Below are positions 23,881-31,132 of a DNA stretch of 52,007 nucleotides, one piece after another; within the stretch, counting starts at the first letter, position 1; every line of letters starts with the position of its first letter. Source of the DNA: Rhodospirillales bacterium (GTDB taxonomy: Bacteria > Pseudomonadota > Alphaproteobacteria > Rhodospirillales > JANQFP01). The translations under genes and the position numbers were made by a program. The notes below the pieces were generated by a model, which was not told where the DNA came from, made no database searches, and saw nothing but the letters and a program-made list of their open reading frames with translations. The stretch is from positions 1 to 52,007 of the forward strand of contig JANQFP010000126.1 of NCBI GenBank assembly GCA_028277795.1, read 5' to 3'.

Positions 23881-25614
23881 TCAGCTCCAGTTGATCAGGC
23901 GTTCGGTGATCTCGCCGGGCCGGATGGGCAACGGCCCCGGGTGATGGCACACCTGCAGGTCGTCCGGCAGGTCGTAGTGGGCCCGCAGATACCGGTAGAA
24001 CTGCTGCGAGTGGGTCTGTTCCACCACCAGGGCCCGTTTGACGCCGGCCATGGCGGCGGCGAACTTCTCGCCCTGGGCCGGCGCCAGCAGGCGGATGGAG
24101 ACCAGCCGGGTGGCCAGGCCGCGCTGGGCGGCGCGGCGGCACGCCTCGCGGGCGGGACCGGTCGACGATCCCCAGGTGATCACCGCCAGCTCGCCGCTGC
24201 CGTCGATGGCGGCCCAATGGTCGCCGTAATCGAAGCCGGTCACCTTGCGCTGGCGCTTCTCCAACTGCATCAGGTGGTCCTCGGCCATGCTCGACGGTGT
24301 GCCGCGGGGGTTGTGCTCGAGGCCGTCGGCGACGAACTCGCCGCCCGGGGTCCCGGGGACCGACGCCGGCGACACGCCCGACGCGGTGACCGCATAGCGC
24401 CGGTATTCGGCGGCCGGGGCTGCGGCGGTCTCGCGCTGGCCCACGAACGCCAGGTCCGCCGGACGGTCGACCACGGCGCGGCTCTGACCCAGGGACTGGT
24501 CGGACAGGACGATGACCGGGCATTGCAGGGACTCGGCCAGATGCACCGACCACTGGCCGGTGAACAGGCAGTCGACCACCGAGTTGGCCGCCGTCACCAC
24601 GTGGGGGGCGTCGCCGTGGCACCCGTAGACGGCGACGTTGAGGTCGCTCTGCTCCGACTTGGTGGGGATGCCCGTGGACGGCCCGCCGCGCATCACGTCG
24701 ACGACCACGATGGGCACTTCCGCCGCCACCGCCAGGCCGACGCTCTCCATCATCAGGGCCAGACCCGGCCCAGAGGTGGCGGTCAGCGACGGCACGCCGC
24801 CGAAGGACGCGCCGATGATCATGTTCACAGATGCCAGCTCGTCCTCCGCCTGGACCAGATGGCCGCCCACGTTCTCCAGGTTGGGGGCCAGCCATTCAAG
24901 GGCGTCGGTGGCCGGGGTGATGGGATAGGCGGCGACGAAGCGCACGCCGCCGCGGATCGCCCCCAGGCCGATCCCCTCGTTGCCGCTCACGTTCCAGCGC
25001 TCGGCGTCGCCGCCCCCTCCGGCGGCGGCCAAGCGGCAGGGCGCCTCCAGGCTCCCCGCAAGGGCAAGCCCGGCGCGGGCCGCAGCCAGCCCGGCGGTCA
25101 CCGCGCCCTCGCCCTTGCGGCCCAGGATCCGGGTCAGGGTCTCGTTCAAGATCTCCTCGGGCACGCCGATCAGGGCGGCCACGGTGCCCAGTCCGACCAT
25201 GTTGATGCGGCCGCCCGGGATGTCCTTGGTGGTCGCCTTCAGCGGCACCTCGGCCAAACGCGCGCCGCTCTTGGCGATGACCTCGGGCACCGCCCCGGCG
25301 TCCGGGTCGCACAGCACCAAGCTGTGTCCGTCGAGGGGGATCTCGGCGGCGAAGCGGTCCACGTTCATCCAGTCGAAGGCGATCATGATGTCGAAGACGT
25401 CGCCGAAATTGGCTACCGGTTGCGGGCTCAGGCGGAGGAAGGCGGCCGACTCGCCGCCCCGGATCTGGGGGCCGGAGGAGCGGCCCATGAGGCCGTAGTA
25501 ACCGGCGCCGGCAGCCGATTCGAGCAGCATCTGCCCGGCGGTCACCACGCCGGCACCGCCGCTTCCGGTCAGGGCTACCGAAACGGTCTCTGGAAGTGGG
25601 TCTTGGTCGGCCAC
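23881..25614 (-). CDS. korA: 2-oxoacid:ferredoxin oxidoreductase, fused gamma-alpha subunit
   Basis: 577 residues. The gamma domain (about 10-190) begins VALTGSGGAGVVTAGQMLLE and has GLMGRSSGPQIRGGESAAF. The alpha pyrimidine-binding domain (about 205-577) has GNEGIGLGAIRGGVRFVAAYPITPATD, the core YPITP signature, then EDELASVNMIIGASFGGVPSLTATSGPG (about 268-295) and GGPSTGIPTKSEQSDL. This two-subunit layout without a ferredoxin domain is common in alphaproteobacteria, so electrons go to a separate ferredoxin. Substrate choice (2-oxoglutarate or pyruvate) is not decided by sequence alone. Confidence 0.94.
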   Translation of the reverse strand: MADQDPLPETVSVALTGSGGAGVVTAGQMLLESAAGAGYYGLMGRSSGPQIRGGESAAFLRLSPQPVANFGDVFDIMIAFDWMNVDRFAAEIPLDGHSLVLCDPDAGAVPEVIAKSGARLAEVPLKATTKDIPGGRINMVGLGTVAALIGVPEEILNETLTRILGRKGEGAVTAGLAAARAGLALAGSLEAPCRLAAAGGGGDAERWNVSGNEGIGLGAIRGGVRFVAAYPITPATDALEWLAPNLENVGGHLVQAEDELASVNMIIGASFGGVPSLTATSGPGLALMMESVGLAVAAEVPIVVVDVMRGGPSTGIPTKSEQSDLNVAVYGCHGDAPHVVTAANSVVDCLFTGQWSVHLAESLQCPVIVLSDQSLGQSRAVVDRPADLAFVGQRETAAAPAAEYRRYAVTASGVSPASVPGTPGGEFVADGLEHNPRGTPSSMAEDHLMQLEKRQRKVTGFDYGDHWAAIDGSGELAVITWGSSTGPAREACRRAAQRGLATRLVSIRLLAPAQGEKFAAAMAGVKRALVVEQTHSQQFYRYLRAHYDLPDDLQVCHHPGPLPIRPGEITERLINWS

Positions 25615-25654
25615 GGTCGTCTCGGCGCCCGGGAGATTTACTCAGGGAGGGCGT

Positions 25655-25682
25655 AAAAGGAGCCCGTTGTTCCAGCGGGCTC
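25655..25682 (-). terminator. Intrinsic terminator downstream of queG
   Basis: On the minus strand GAGCCCG (25676-25682) pairs with CGGGCTC (25660-25666) over a 9-nt loop and is followed by TTTT. It lies between the queG stop and the korA start and should separate the two transcription units. Confidence 0.75.
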
Positions 25683-25784
25683 TGTAATTGGGGAGTATAG
25701 CATTGGCCGGGGCCGGCGGCAACGAAACCCCCCGAAAGGGTGGGTTGCTCGCCGCACATGACGGTCATGACGCGAGCGCATACC

Positions 25785-26825
25785 TCAATCAGCGGCGACT
25801 GCAAGCCGCCGCAGGGCCCAGGCGGCGGCGTCGCGGACGACCGGCGAGGGGTCGTCGAGGCGAGCGCGGGCCACCGGCGCCAGACCTGCGTCGCCGCTGT
25901 TGCCGATGGCGACCAGCGCGTTGCGCACCATGCGGTCGCGGCCCGTGCGCTTGGCGGCGGTGCCGGAGAACAGGGCGCGGAAGGCGGCATCGTCGAGGCT
26001 GGCCAGGTCGGCCAAAGACGGCCCGTCGAGGCCGTCGCGGGCCGCGAAAGCCGGCTCCGTCGCCGGCGGCGCGAATTTGTTCCACGGACAGACGGCCAGG
26101 CAGTCGTCGCAGCCGAAGACCCGGTTGCCCACCGCCGGGCGCAGCGCCTCAGGGATCGGACCCTTGTGCTCGATGGTCAGGTACGAGATGCACAGCCGCG
26201 CGTCGATGCGGTACGGAGCCGGAAAGGCGTCGGTGGGACAGGCATCCAGGCAGCGCCGGCAGCGTCCGCACAGGTCGGCGGCTGGCGCATCGGGTGCGAG
26301 GTCAAGCGTGGTGAAGACCTCACCCAGGAACAGCCACGAGCCGAAGGTACGCGACACCAGGTTGGTGTGCTTGCCCTGCCAGCCGAGCCCGGCCCTCTCG
26401 GCCGCCGGCTTCTCCATCACCGGTGCGGTGTCGACGAACACCTTGACGTCGCCGCCCCAGGTGGCCTGGAGCCAGCCGGCCAGCCGCTTCAGCCGCTTCT
26501 TGAGCACATAATGGTAGTCGCGTCCGCGGGCGTAGACGCTCACCACACCGCGGTCATGGCGGCCGAGGGCGGCCAGGGGGTCGTCGGCCGGAGTGTAGTT
26601 GGCGCCGACCGCGACGACGGTCCGCGCCTCGGGCCACAACACCCGCGGATCGCCGCGGCGTTCGGCGTTGGCGGCCATCCACGCCATGTCCCCATGCAGG
26701 CCGCCGGCCAGGAAGGCCTCGAGATGGCGTTTCTCTTGGGGCCCGGGGGCGACAGGGGCGAAGCCGACGGCATCGAAGCCGAGGGCATGGGCCTCATCGC
26801 GAATGGCCTGCTTGGCGGCGCCCAT
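25785..26825 (-). CDS. queG: Epoxyqueuosine reductase
   Basis: Reduces epoxyqueuosine to queuosine in tRNA, using cobalamin and two [4Fe-4S] clusters. The N-terminal domain shows GFAPVAPGPQEKRHLEAFLA (about residue 21), VAVGANYTP (about 74) and YARGRDYHYVLKKRLKRLA (about 97). The ferredoxin motifs are CGRCRRCLDACPTDAF (about 190) and CDDCLAVCPWNKFAPP (about 238). The C-terminal HEAT-like part ends in a DPSPVVRDAAAWALRRL repeat. ATG 26825 gives the usual N-terminus (346 aa). Divergent from a VUT-family transporter. Confidence 0.94.
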   Translation of the reverse strand: MGAAKQAIRDEAHALGFDAVGFAPVAPGPQEKRHLEAFLAGGLHGDMAWMAANAERRGDPRVLWPEARTVVAVGANYTPADDPLAALGRHDRGVVSVYARGRDYHYVLKKRLKRLAGWLQATWGGDVKVFVDTAPVMEKPAAERAGLGWQGKHTNLVSRTFGSWLFLGEVFTTLDLAPDAPAADLCGRCRRCLDACPTDAFPAPYRIDARLCISYLTIEHKGPIPEALRPAVGNRVFGCDDCLAVCPWNKFAPPATEPAFAARDGLDGPSLADLASLDDAAFRALFSGTAAKRTGRDRMVRNALVAIGNSGDAGLAPVARARLDDPSPVVRDAAAWALRRLAVAAD

Positions 26826-26900
26826 GGCGTCCTCGTCACCGTGCCCTCGCCAATGGGAACGCACCTGTGCTATGGAGCCGGGCGAGCCCGGGGACCGACC

Positions 26901-27383
26901 ATGCCGCTGCGTTCCACGCTAACTTATATCGCCCTCATCGTAACCGTGAACTACGCCTTCACGGTGGTGCCGCTCGTTCCCCTCCCCGACGGCACCCTGT
27001 GGCCGCCGGTGTCGCTGCTGGTGGGCTTCGTGTTCGTCGCCCGCGACTTTGCCCAGCGGGAGATCGGCCACCGGGTCCTGCTGGCCATGCTGGTCGGAGC
27101 CGTGCTCAGCTACTTCATGGCCGGGCCGGCGGTGGCCGCCGCCAGCGCCGCCGCCTTCCTGGTCAGCGAACTGGTGGACTGGGCCGTCTACACCTTCACC
27201 AAGCGGCCGTTCTCGCAGCGGGTCCTGTTTTCCAGCGCTGTCGGCGCGCCGGTGGACAGCGTGGTCTTCCTGGGCGGAATCGGGCTGTTGTCGACAACCG
27301 GCGTGATCGCGATGACGGCCAGCAAACTGGTGGGCGCGGTGATCGTCTGGTGGCTGGTACGCCGCCGCGAGGCGGCCGCCTGA
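26901..27383 (+). CDS. VUT/YhhQ-family (DUF165-like) probable queuosine-precursor transporter
   Basis: 160 residues with about five hydrophobic segments: LTYIALIVTVNYAFTVVPL, PPVSLLVGFVFVARDFAQREIG (about 39), VAAASAAAFLVSELVDWAVY (about 77) and SSAVGAPVDSVVFLGG (about 111). The FVARDFAQ, SELVDW and PVDS motifs match the VUT family, whose YhhQ member imports preQ0/preQ1. It is divergent from queG with 75 bp between, which supports a queuosine link (inference). Confidence 0.8.
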   Translation: MPLRSTLTYIALIVTVNYAFTVVPLVPLPDGTLWPPVSLLVGFVFVARDFAQREIGHRVLLAMLVGAVLSYFMAGPAVAAASAAAFLVSELVDWAVYTFTKRPFSQRVLFSSAVGAPVDSVVFLGGIGLLSTTGVIAMTASKLVGAVIVWWLVRRREAAA

Positions 27384-27412
27384 CGACCCCGGACGACTCC
27401 ACCATCGGGAAT

Positions 27413-27470
27413 AAAAACGGGCCGGGGAAATCCGGCCCGAAGTTTTTGAGGAAGAGAGGAGTGGAATAAC
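27413..27470 (-). ncRNA. Candidate small RNA 1 of a tandem pair (about 58 nt)
   Basis: Minus strand. It ends in CGGGCCGG (27433-27440) paired with the reverse complement at 27419-27426, then TTTTT. The 5' half is pyrimidine-rich with CACTCCTCTCTTCCTC, complementary to Shine-Dalgarno sequences. A CATGTT -10-like hexamer (27477-27482) and a CRP-like box centred 41 nt before the inferred start lie upstream. Ends are inferred. Confidence 0.55.
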
Positions 27471-27503
27471 GAGACCAACATGCCCCAAATGCCGACGCCG
27501 CGC

Positions 27504-27519
27504 TGTGACGCCTGTCACG
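27504..27519 (-). promoter_or_regulatory. CRP-like box upstream of candidate sRNA 1
   Basis: TGTGA-CGCCTG-TCACG on the plus strand, with the inner palindrome GTGAC-N4-GTCAC. It matches the CRP consensus TGTGA-N6-TCACA in all but the last base. Centre about 41 nt upstream of the predicted sRNA start, the position of a directly activating site. Confidence 0.55.
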
Positions 27520-27567
27520 GTGCGGAAACTTTATTTCCCTGGCCCCGCCACCGCGGGAGCGGTCGAC

Positions 27568-27630
27568 AAAAAAAAGGGCCGGCAAATGCCGGCCCAGGCG
27601 TGTTTTGTGGGGAAGAGAGGATTAAGAGCT
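27568..27630 (-). ncRNA. Candidate small RNA 2 of a tandem pair (about 63 nt)
   Basis: Minus strand paralogue of sRNA 1. The terminator is a perfect GGGCCGGC (27588-27595) / GCCGGCCC hairpin with a 4-nt loop, followed by eight T. The 5' part reads CTTAATCCTCTCTTCCCCAC, sharing CCTCTCTTCC with sRNA 1. The upstream -10-like CATCCT (27637-27642) and CRP-like box are spaced identically. Confidence 0.6.
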
Positions 27631-27663
27631 GACGACAGGATGGCCGATCGAGGCCCCTTGCGC

Positions 27664-27679
27664 TGTGACGGATGTCACT
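27664..27679 (-). promoter_or_regulatory. CRP-like box upstream of candidate sRNA 2
   Basis: TGTGA-CGGATG-TCACT, with inner palindrome GTGAC-N4-GTCAC as in the sRNA 1 box. CGCTGTGACG precedes and TTATTTTC follows, similar to the flanks of the first box, so the whole unit looks duplicated. Confidence 0.55.
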
Positions 27680-27774
27680 CGGCAAGGTTATTTTCGCCTC
27701 CGGGCAATGAGCGGATTTCGCCTCCTGTCCGTTGACGCTAAGGTCCGAGCACTGCCCCGTCGTCGCCCGTAGCC

Positions 27775-28311
27775 ATGTGCCCAACCGACACCGCCAGCCC
27801 GATCGAAACCGTGCCGCCGGGCACCATCGCGCCCGCCGTCGGGCCGGCCGACATGGACCACATCCGCGCCCTGTTCCGGGAGTACCAGGATTGGCTGGGC
27901 GTCGACCTGTGCTTCCAGGGCTTCGAGGACGAGCTGCGCACGCTGCCCGGCCGCTATGGCCCGCCCCAAGGCATCCTGCTACTGGCCCGGCAAGGAGACG
28001 CGGTGGTCGGCGGCGTCGGCATGTGGCCCCTCGATCCCGGCGTCTGCGAAATGAAGCGGCTGTACGTGCGCCCGCCCTGGCGCCGCCTCGGCCTCGGACG
28101 GCGGCTGGCGGTGGCGGTCATGGCGGCGGCCCGGGACACGGGCCACCGGCGCATGCGTCTCGACACCCTCGGCCACCTGGATGCCGCCTTGGCCCTCTAC
28201 CGCTCCCTGGGCTTCGCCGACATCCCGGCCTACTACGACAACCCCCTCGACCGGGTCGTCTACATGGAATGCGCGCTCACCGCAGCGGCGGCCGGGGGCC
28301 ATGGCGGCTGA
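27775..28311 (+). CDS. GNAT-family N-acetyltransferase
   Basis: 178 residues. The acetyl-CoA-binding motif A is [20 protein letters not shown] (about 98-117), with the RRxGxG/A pattern as RRLGLGRR. The preceding strand [16 protein letters not shown] and the late strand [20 protein letters not shown] complete the fold. The start of the family region ([20 protein letters not shown]) is typical of small-molecule acetyltransferases. Substrate unknown. Confidence 0.88.
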   Translation: MCPTDTASPIETVPPGTIAPAVGPADMDHIRALFREYQDWLGVDLCFQGFEDELRTLPGRYGPPQGILLLARQGDAVVGGVGMWPLDPGVCEMKRLYVRPPWRRLGLGRRLAVAVMAAARDTGHRRMRLDTLGHLDAALALYRSLGFADIPAYYDNPLDRVVYMECALTAAAAGGHGG

Positions 28312-28648
28312 TCGGGGGTGCTGCAGTCCACCTTCGTACCGTCGCGCCAATGAAATGACCCTCCGGGCCATTTCGTGCGAAAGCGGTGGCGCTCAAACGC
28401 CGCGCAGGCTTGCCGGCGCGCCACGACCGCGCTTCGCGAGTCGATTCAGATGCGCGCCGGTATCGGACCCCGAGTCCGGGGGTGGGAATTGGCCCATGGT
28501 TAAACAAATGTTAGTATCTCCCATGCGAAAGAGGTGCATTATCTGGTAAGTCTCGGCCCACGGGCCGATCACGGAGGGGCGGCGGCGTGGCCGTGGCCGT
28601 CACGCAGCCGGTGCCGCTCCGCCGTGGTGGCAAAGGGAGCGGACCATC
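28312..28648. other. 337-bp region upstream of the SPOR lipoprotein gene
   Basis: No gene seen. It contains a GAAATG...CATTTC inverted repeat (28352-28357 with 28369-28374) that may end the GNAT transcript, though no U-run follows. A promoter candidate is near 28489, and GC-rich sequence of unknown role fills the rest. Confidence 0.5.
28489..28517 (+). promoter_or_regulatory. Candidate promoter of the SPOR lipoprotein gene
   Basis: TTGGCC (28489-28494), 17-bp spacer, TAGTAT (28512-28517), inside the only AT-rich patch of the gap. It implies a leader of about 125 nt before the GTG at 28649. Confidence 0.4.
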
Positions 28649-30073
28649 GTGACCCAACGCAACATTGGCCTGGCCCTTGCCATGGCCGCGGCGGTCGGCA
28701 TCGGCGCCTGCGGGCCGCTCATGGAAGGCGACATCCTCACCACCGAGTTCTGGGCCGGCAGCCCGCTCAAGGAGAACGACCACGCCGAGCTGGGCATCGC
28801 CGAGATGGCCATGGGCAACCACATCCGCGCCGAGAACCACTTCGTCAAGGCGCTCAAGGCCAACCCCCACGACGTGCCGGCCCTGCTCGGCCAGGCCATC
28901 CTCTACCACAACACCGGCCAGACGGTGAAAGCGCGCGAGCTTTATCAGGCGGTGCTCGCCAACCGGCCGTCGGCCGACATGCAGTTCGTGATCATCAACA
29001 GTTTGGTCACCCGGCCCGCCTCCGAGATCGCCAGCGTCAACCTGGCCCTGCTCGACAGCGGCGCGGTGATCCCCGGCATGGAAAGCGCGGCGGCCGGGCA
29101 ACTGACCCCTGGCGTCGGGCAGCCGGCCACCGGCACCCCGCCCATGGTCACCGGCGCACCGGCGGGGACGGCCATGCTCGGACGCCCGGTGGCGCCGACC
29201 GAGCAGATGGCGGCGGCCGGCGCCATGCCCTCGGCGGCACCGGCGGCCCAGATGGCGACGGCGCCCATGGAGGCCCGCTTCGTCGACGCCGACGCCAACA
29301 TCGTGTCGCGGTTTACCACCCTGCGCGCCCTGCGCGACCAGGGCCTGATCACCCAGGAGGAGTTCGGCGTCCGCCGCCAGGCCAACGTGGGCTCCCTGCT
29401 GCCCCTGACGTCGCCGCCGCCCGCCGCCGGGCTCGACCGGCCGGTGCCCAGCACCGAGCAGGTGACGGGACGCCTCCGGGCCATCGGACGGGCCTTGGAG
29501 ATGCGCGCCATCTCGGTGAGCCAGCACGCCTCCGAGCGGTCCATGATCCTCGACGCGCTGATGCCGTCGGCGCCGGTGGTGGTGGCCAATCCGGGCGTGC
29601 CGCCGCAGGGCCTGCTGGAGGCCGCGGACGCGGTGCGCCGACTGGAGCAGCTGCGCGACGGCGGCTACATCACGTCGGACGAGTACACCCGCGAGCGGGC
29701 GGAGATCGAGAAGGCCATGCAGCCCGAGCCCATGCCGGCGCCCGCGGCGGCCATGACGGCGAAGGCGCCCATGGCCATGGCGGAGCCAAAGGCCATGGCC
29801 ATGCCGGCCGGTCCCCAGCCGGGCATCCATCTGGCCTCGTACCGGTCGCGCCAGCAGGCGGAACGCGGCTGGTCGCAGCTCCGCCGGGCCCACAAGACAC
29901 TGCTCCAGGGGCTGGACCCGCAGATCACGCGGGTCAACCTGGGTCCCGGCAAGGGCGTGTACTACCGCCTCAAGGCGGGCCCGGTGGCGAGCCGCGGCGA
30001 TGCCGCCACCCTGTGCCGCCAGCTCAAGCGCCGCCGCCAGTACTGCGAGCCCAGCATGATCGAAGCCGGCTGA
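28649..30073 (+). CDS. TPR-SHOCT-SPOR lipoprotein
   Basis: 474 residues. The signal peptide ends in lipobox GIGAC (Cys 21). A TPR-like segment runs from AELGIAEMAMGNHIRAENHF to ARELYQAVLANRP (about 48-112). Two SHOCT-like helical hairpins follow: LRALRDQGLITQEEFGVRR (about 225) and RRLEQLRDGGYITSDEYTRE (about 330). Ala/Met/Pro-rich linkers separate them. A C-terminal SPOR domain (IHLASYRSRQQAERGW...VYYRLKAGPVASRGDAATLC, about 395-465) should bind denuded peptidoglycan. The start is GTG with GGGAGCGG upstream. Probably an outer-membrane-anchored septal or envelope protein; exact role unknown. Confidence 0.82.
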   Translation: MTQRNIGLALAMAAAVGIGACGPLMEGDILTTEFWAGSPLKENDHAELGIAEMAMGNHIRAENHFVKALKANPHDVPALLGQAILYHNTGQTVKARELYQAVLANRPSADMQFVIINSLVTRPASEIASVNLALLDSGAVIPGMESAAAGQLTPGVGQPATGTPPMVTGAPAGTAMLGRPVAPTEQMAAAGAMPSAAPAAQMATAPMEARFVDADANIVSRFTTLRALRDQGLITQEEFGVRRQANVGSLLPLTSPPPAAGLDRPVPSTEQVTGRLRAIGRALEMRAISVSQHASERSMILDALMPSAPVVVANPGVPPQGLLEAADAVRRLEQLRDGGYITSDEYTRERAEIEKAMQPEPMPAPAAAMTAKAPMAMAEPKAMAMPAGPQPGIHLASYRSRQQAERGWSQLRRAHKTLLQGLDPQITRVNLGPGKGVYYRLKAGPVASRGDAATLCRQLKRRRQYCEPSMIEAG

Positions 30074-30130
30074 CACCGGCCTTCGTAACCTCCACCCATG
30101 GTGGCCGCGCCGCAGACCGAGCCGATTCCG

Positions 30131-30223
30131 AACGCTGAGGACGCAGAGGAACGCGGAGGAGAGGAAATGCGCCGCGAGGCGGCACAGAAACCCTCCTCTG
30201 CGTAACTCCGCGTCCTCAGCGTT
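30131..30223. repeat. 93-bp imperfect inverted repeat between convergent genes
   Basis: AACGCTGAGGACGC (30131-30144) is perfectly mirrored at 30210-30223. The inner arms (GGAACGCGGAGGAG and CTCCTCTGCGTAACTCC) continue the pairing imperfectly, around a central GCCGCGAGGCGGC hairpin. It lies between a + and a - gene, ends next to the stop codon of the latter, and looks like a REP/MITE-type element. Confidence 0.75.
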
Positions 30224-31132
30224 TCACAACCCTTCCTGATCCCCGTCACCGCCATCGCCGGGAACGGCGTAGCGGTCGGCCTCGGCGTCGTAGTCGGCGA
30301 AGCCGACGATGTCGCGCAGGGCGGTGAAGTCGGCCAGACCCGGCGGTGGGCGCCCGTCCTTGAGCGCGCTTAAGGCCTCCTCCATGGCGCGCACGGCGGC
30401 CAGCATCAGGGTCAGGGGGTAGGCGGCCAGGGTGTAGCCCAACTCTTGCAGGCGGGCCGGGGGCAGCACCGGCGTCACCCCCTGCTCCACCATGTTGGCC
30501 ATCTTGGGCCCCGGACAGGCCGCACAGAGGCGGGCCATCTCGTCCTCGCTCCGCGGCGCCTCCGGGAACAGCACTTCGGCGCCCGCGTCGGCAAATGCGC
30601 GCAGGCGCCACATGGCTTCGTCCAGGCCGTGGGTGGCGTTGGCGTCGGTGCGGGCGACGATGACCGGGGCCGGGCCGCCATCGGCCGCCGAGGCGTCGCG
30701 GGCATCGCAGGCGGCACGCACCCGCATCACCGCCTCGTCGCGCCCCACGACGCGCTTGCCGGCCGTATGGCCGCAGCGCTTGGGCCACTCCTGGTCCTCG
30801 ATCATGACCCCGGCGAAGCCGGCGGCGGCGAAGCCCCGCACCGTGCGCTTGACGTTGACCGCATTGCCGTAGCCGGTGTCGCCGTCGCCGATCACCGGGA
30901 TGGACACGGCGGCGCAGATGGCCCGCCCGTGGTCCACCATCTCGCCGTAGGAGACGAGCCCGGTGTCGGGCAGGGCGAGCCGCGCCGCGGCGGTGGCGAA
31001 GCCGCTCATGAAGGTGACCGGGAATCCGGCCCGCTCGATCAGCCGCGCCGACAGGGCGTCGAAGCAGCACGGCATGACGAGCAGCCCGGGACCGTCGAGC
31101 AGCGCCCGCAGGCGGTCGGCGGCGTCCGTCAC
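30224..31132 (-). CDS. Isocitrate lyase/PEP mutase superfamily enzyme
   Basis: 302 residues. The superfamily landmarks are FMSGFATAAARLALPDTGLV (about 42), a metal/substrate region IPVIGDGDTGYGNAVNVKRT (about 76), the IEDQEWPKRCGH stretch (about 106) containing the KRCGH catalytic motif, and VIVARTDAN (about 150). KRCGH occurs in lyases, so a C-C bond lyase (2-methylisocitrate- or dimethylmalate-lyase-like) or oxaloacetate decarboxylase activity is likely; substrate open. The GTG start overlaps the stop of the upstream sensor kinase (GTGA). Confidence 0.88.
   Translation of the reverse strand: MTDAADRLRALLDGPGLLVMPCCFDALSARLIERAGFPVTFMSGFATAAARLALPDTGLVSYGEMVDHGRAICAAVSIPVIGDGDTGYGNAVNVKRTVRGFAAAGFAGVMIEDQEWPKRCGHTAGKRVVGRDEAVMRVRAACDARDASAADGGPAPVIVARTDANATHGLDEAMWRLRAFADAGAEVLFPEAPRSEDEMARLCAACPGPKMANMVEQGVTPVLPPARLQELGYTLAAYPLTLMLAAVRAMEEALSALKDGRPPPGLADFTALRDIVGFADYDAEADRYAVPGDGGDGDQEGL

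Larger units (their letters stand above)
27384..27774. other. 391-bp gap holding two tandem sRNA units
   Basis: There is no protein gene here. The sequence is two diverged copies of one unit (about 27411-27540 and 27568-27695). Each has, on the minus strand, a CRP-like box, a CAT-type -10, a CU-rich segment and a GGGCCG terminator. 27700-27774 is the presumed promoter of the GNAT gene, with no motif I can name. Confidence 0.6.
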
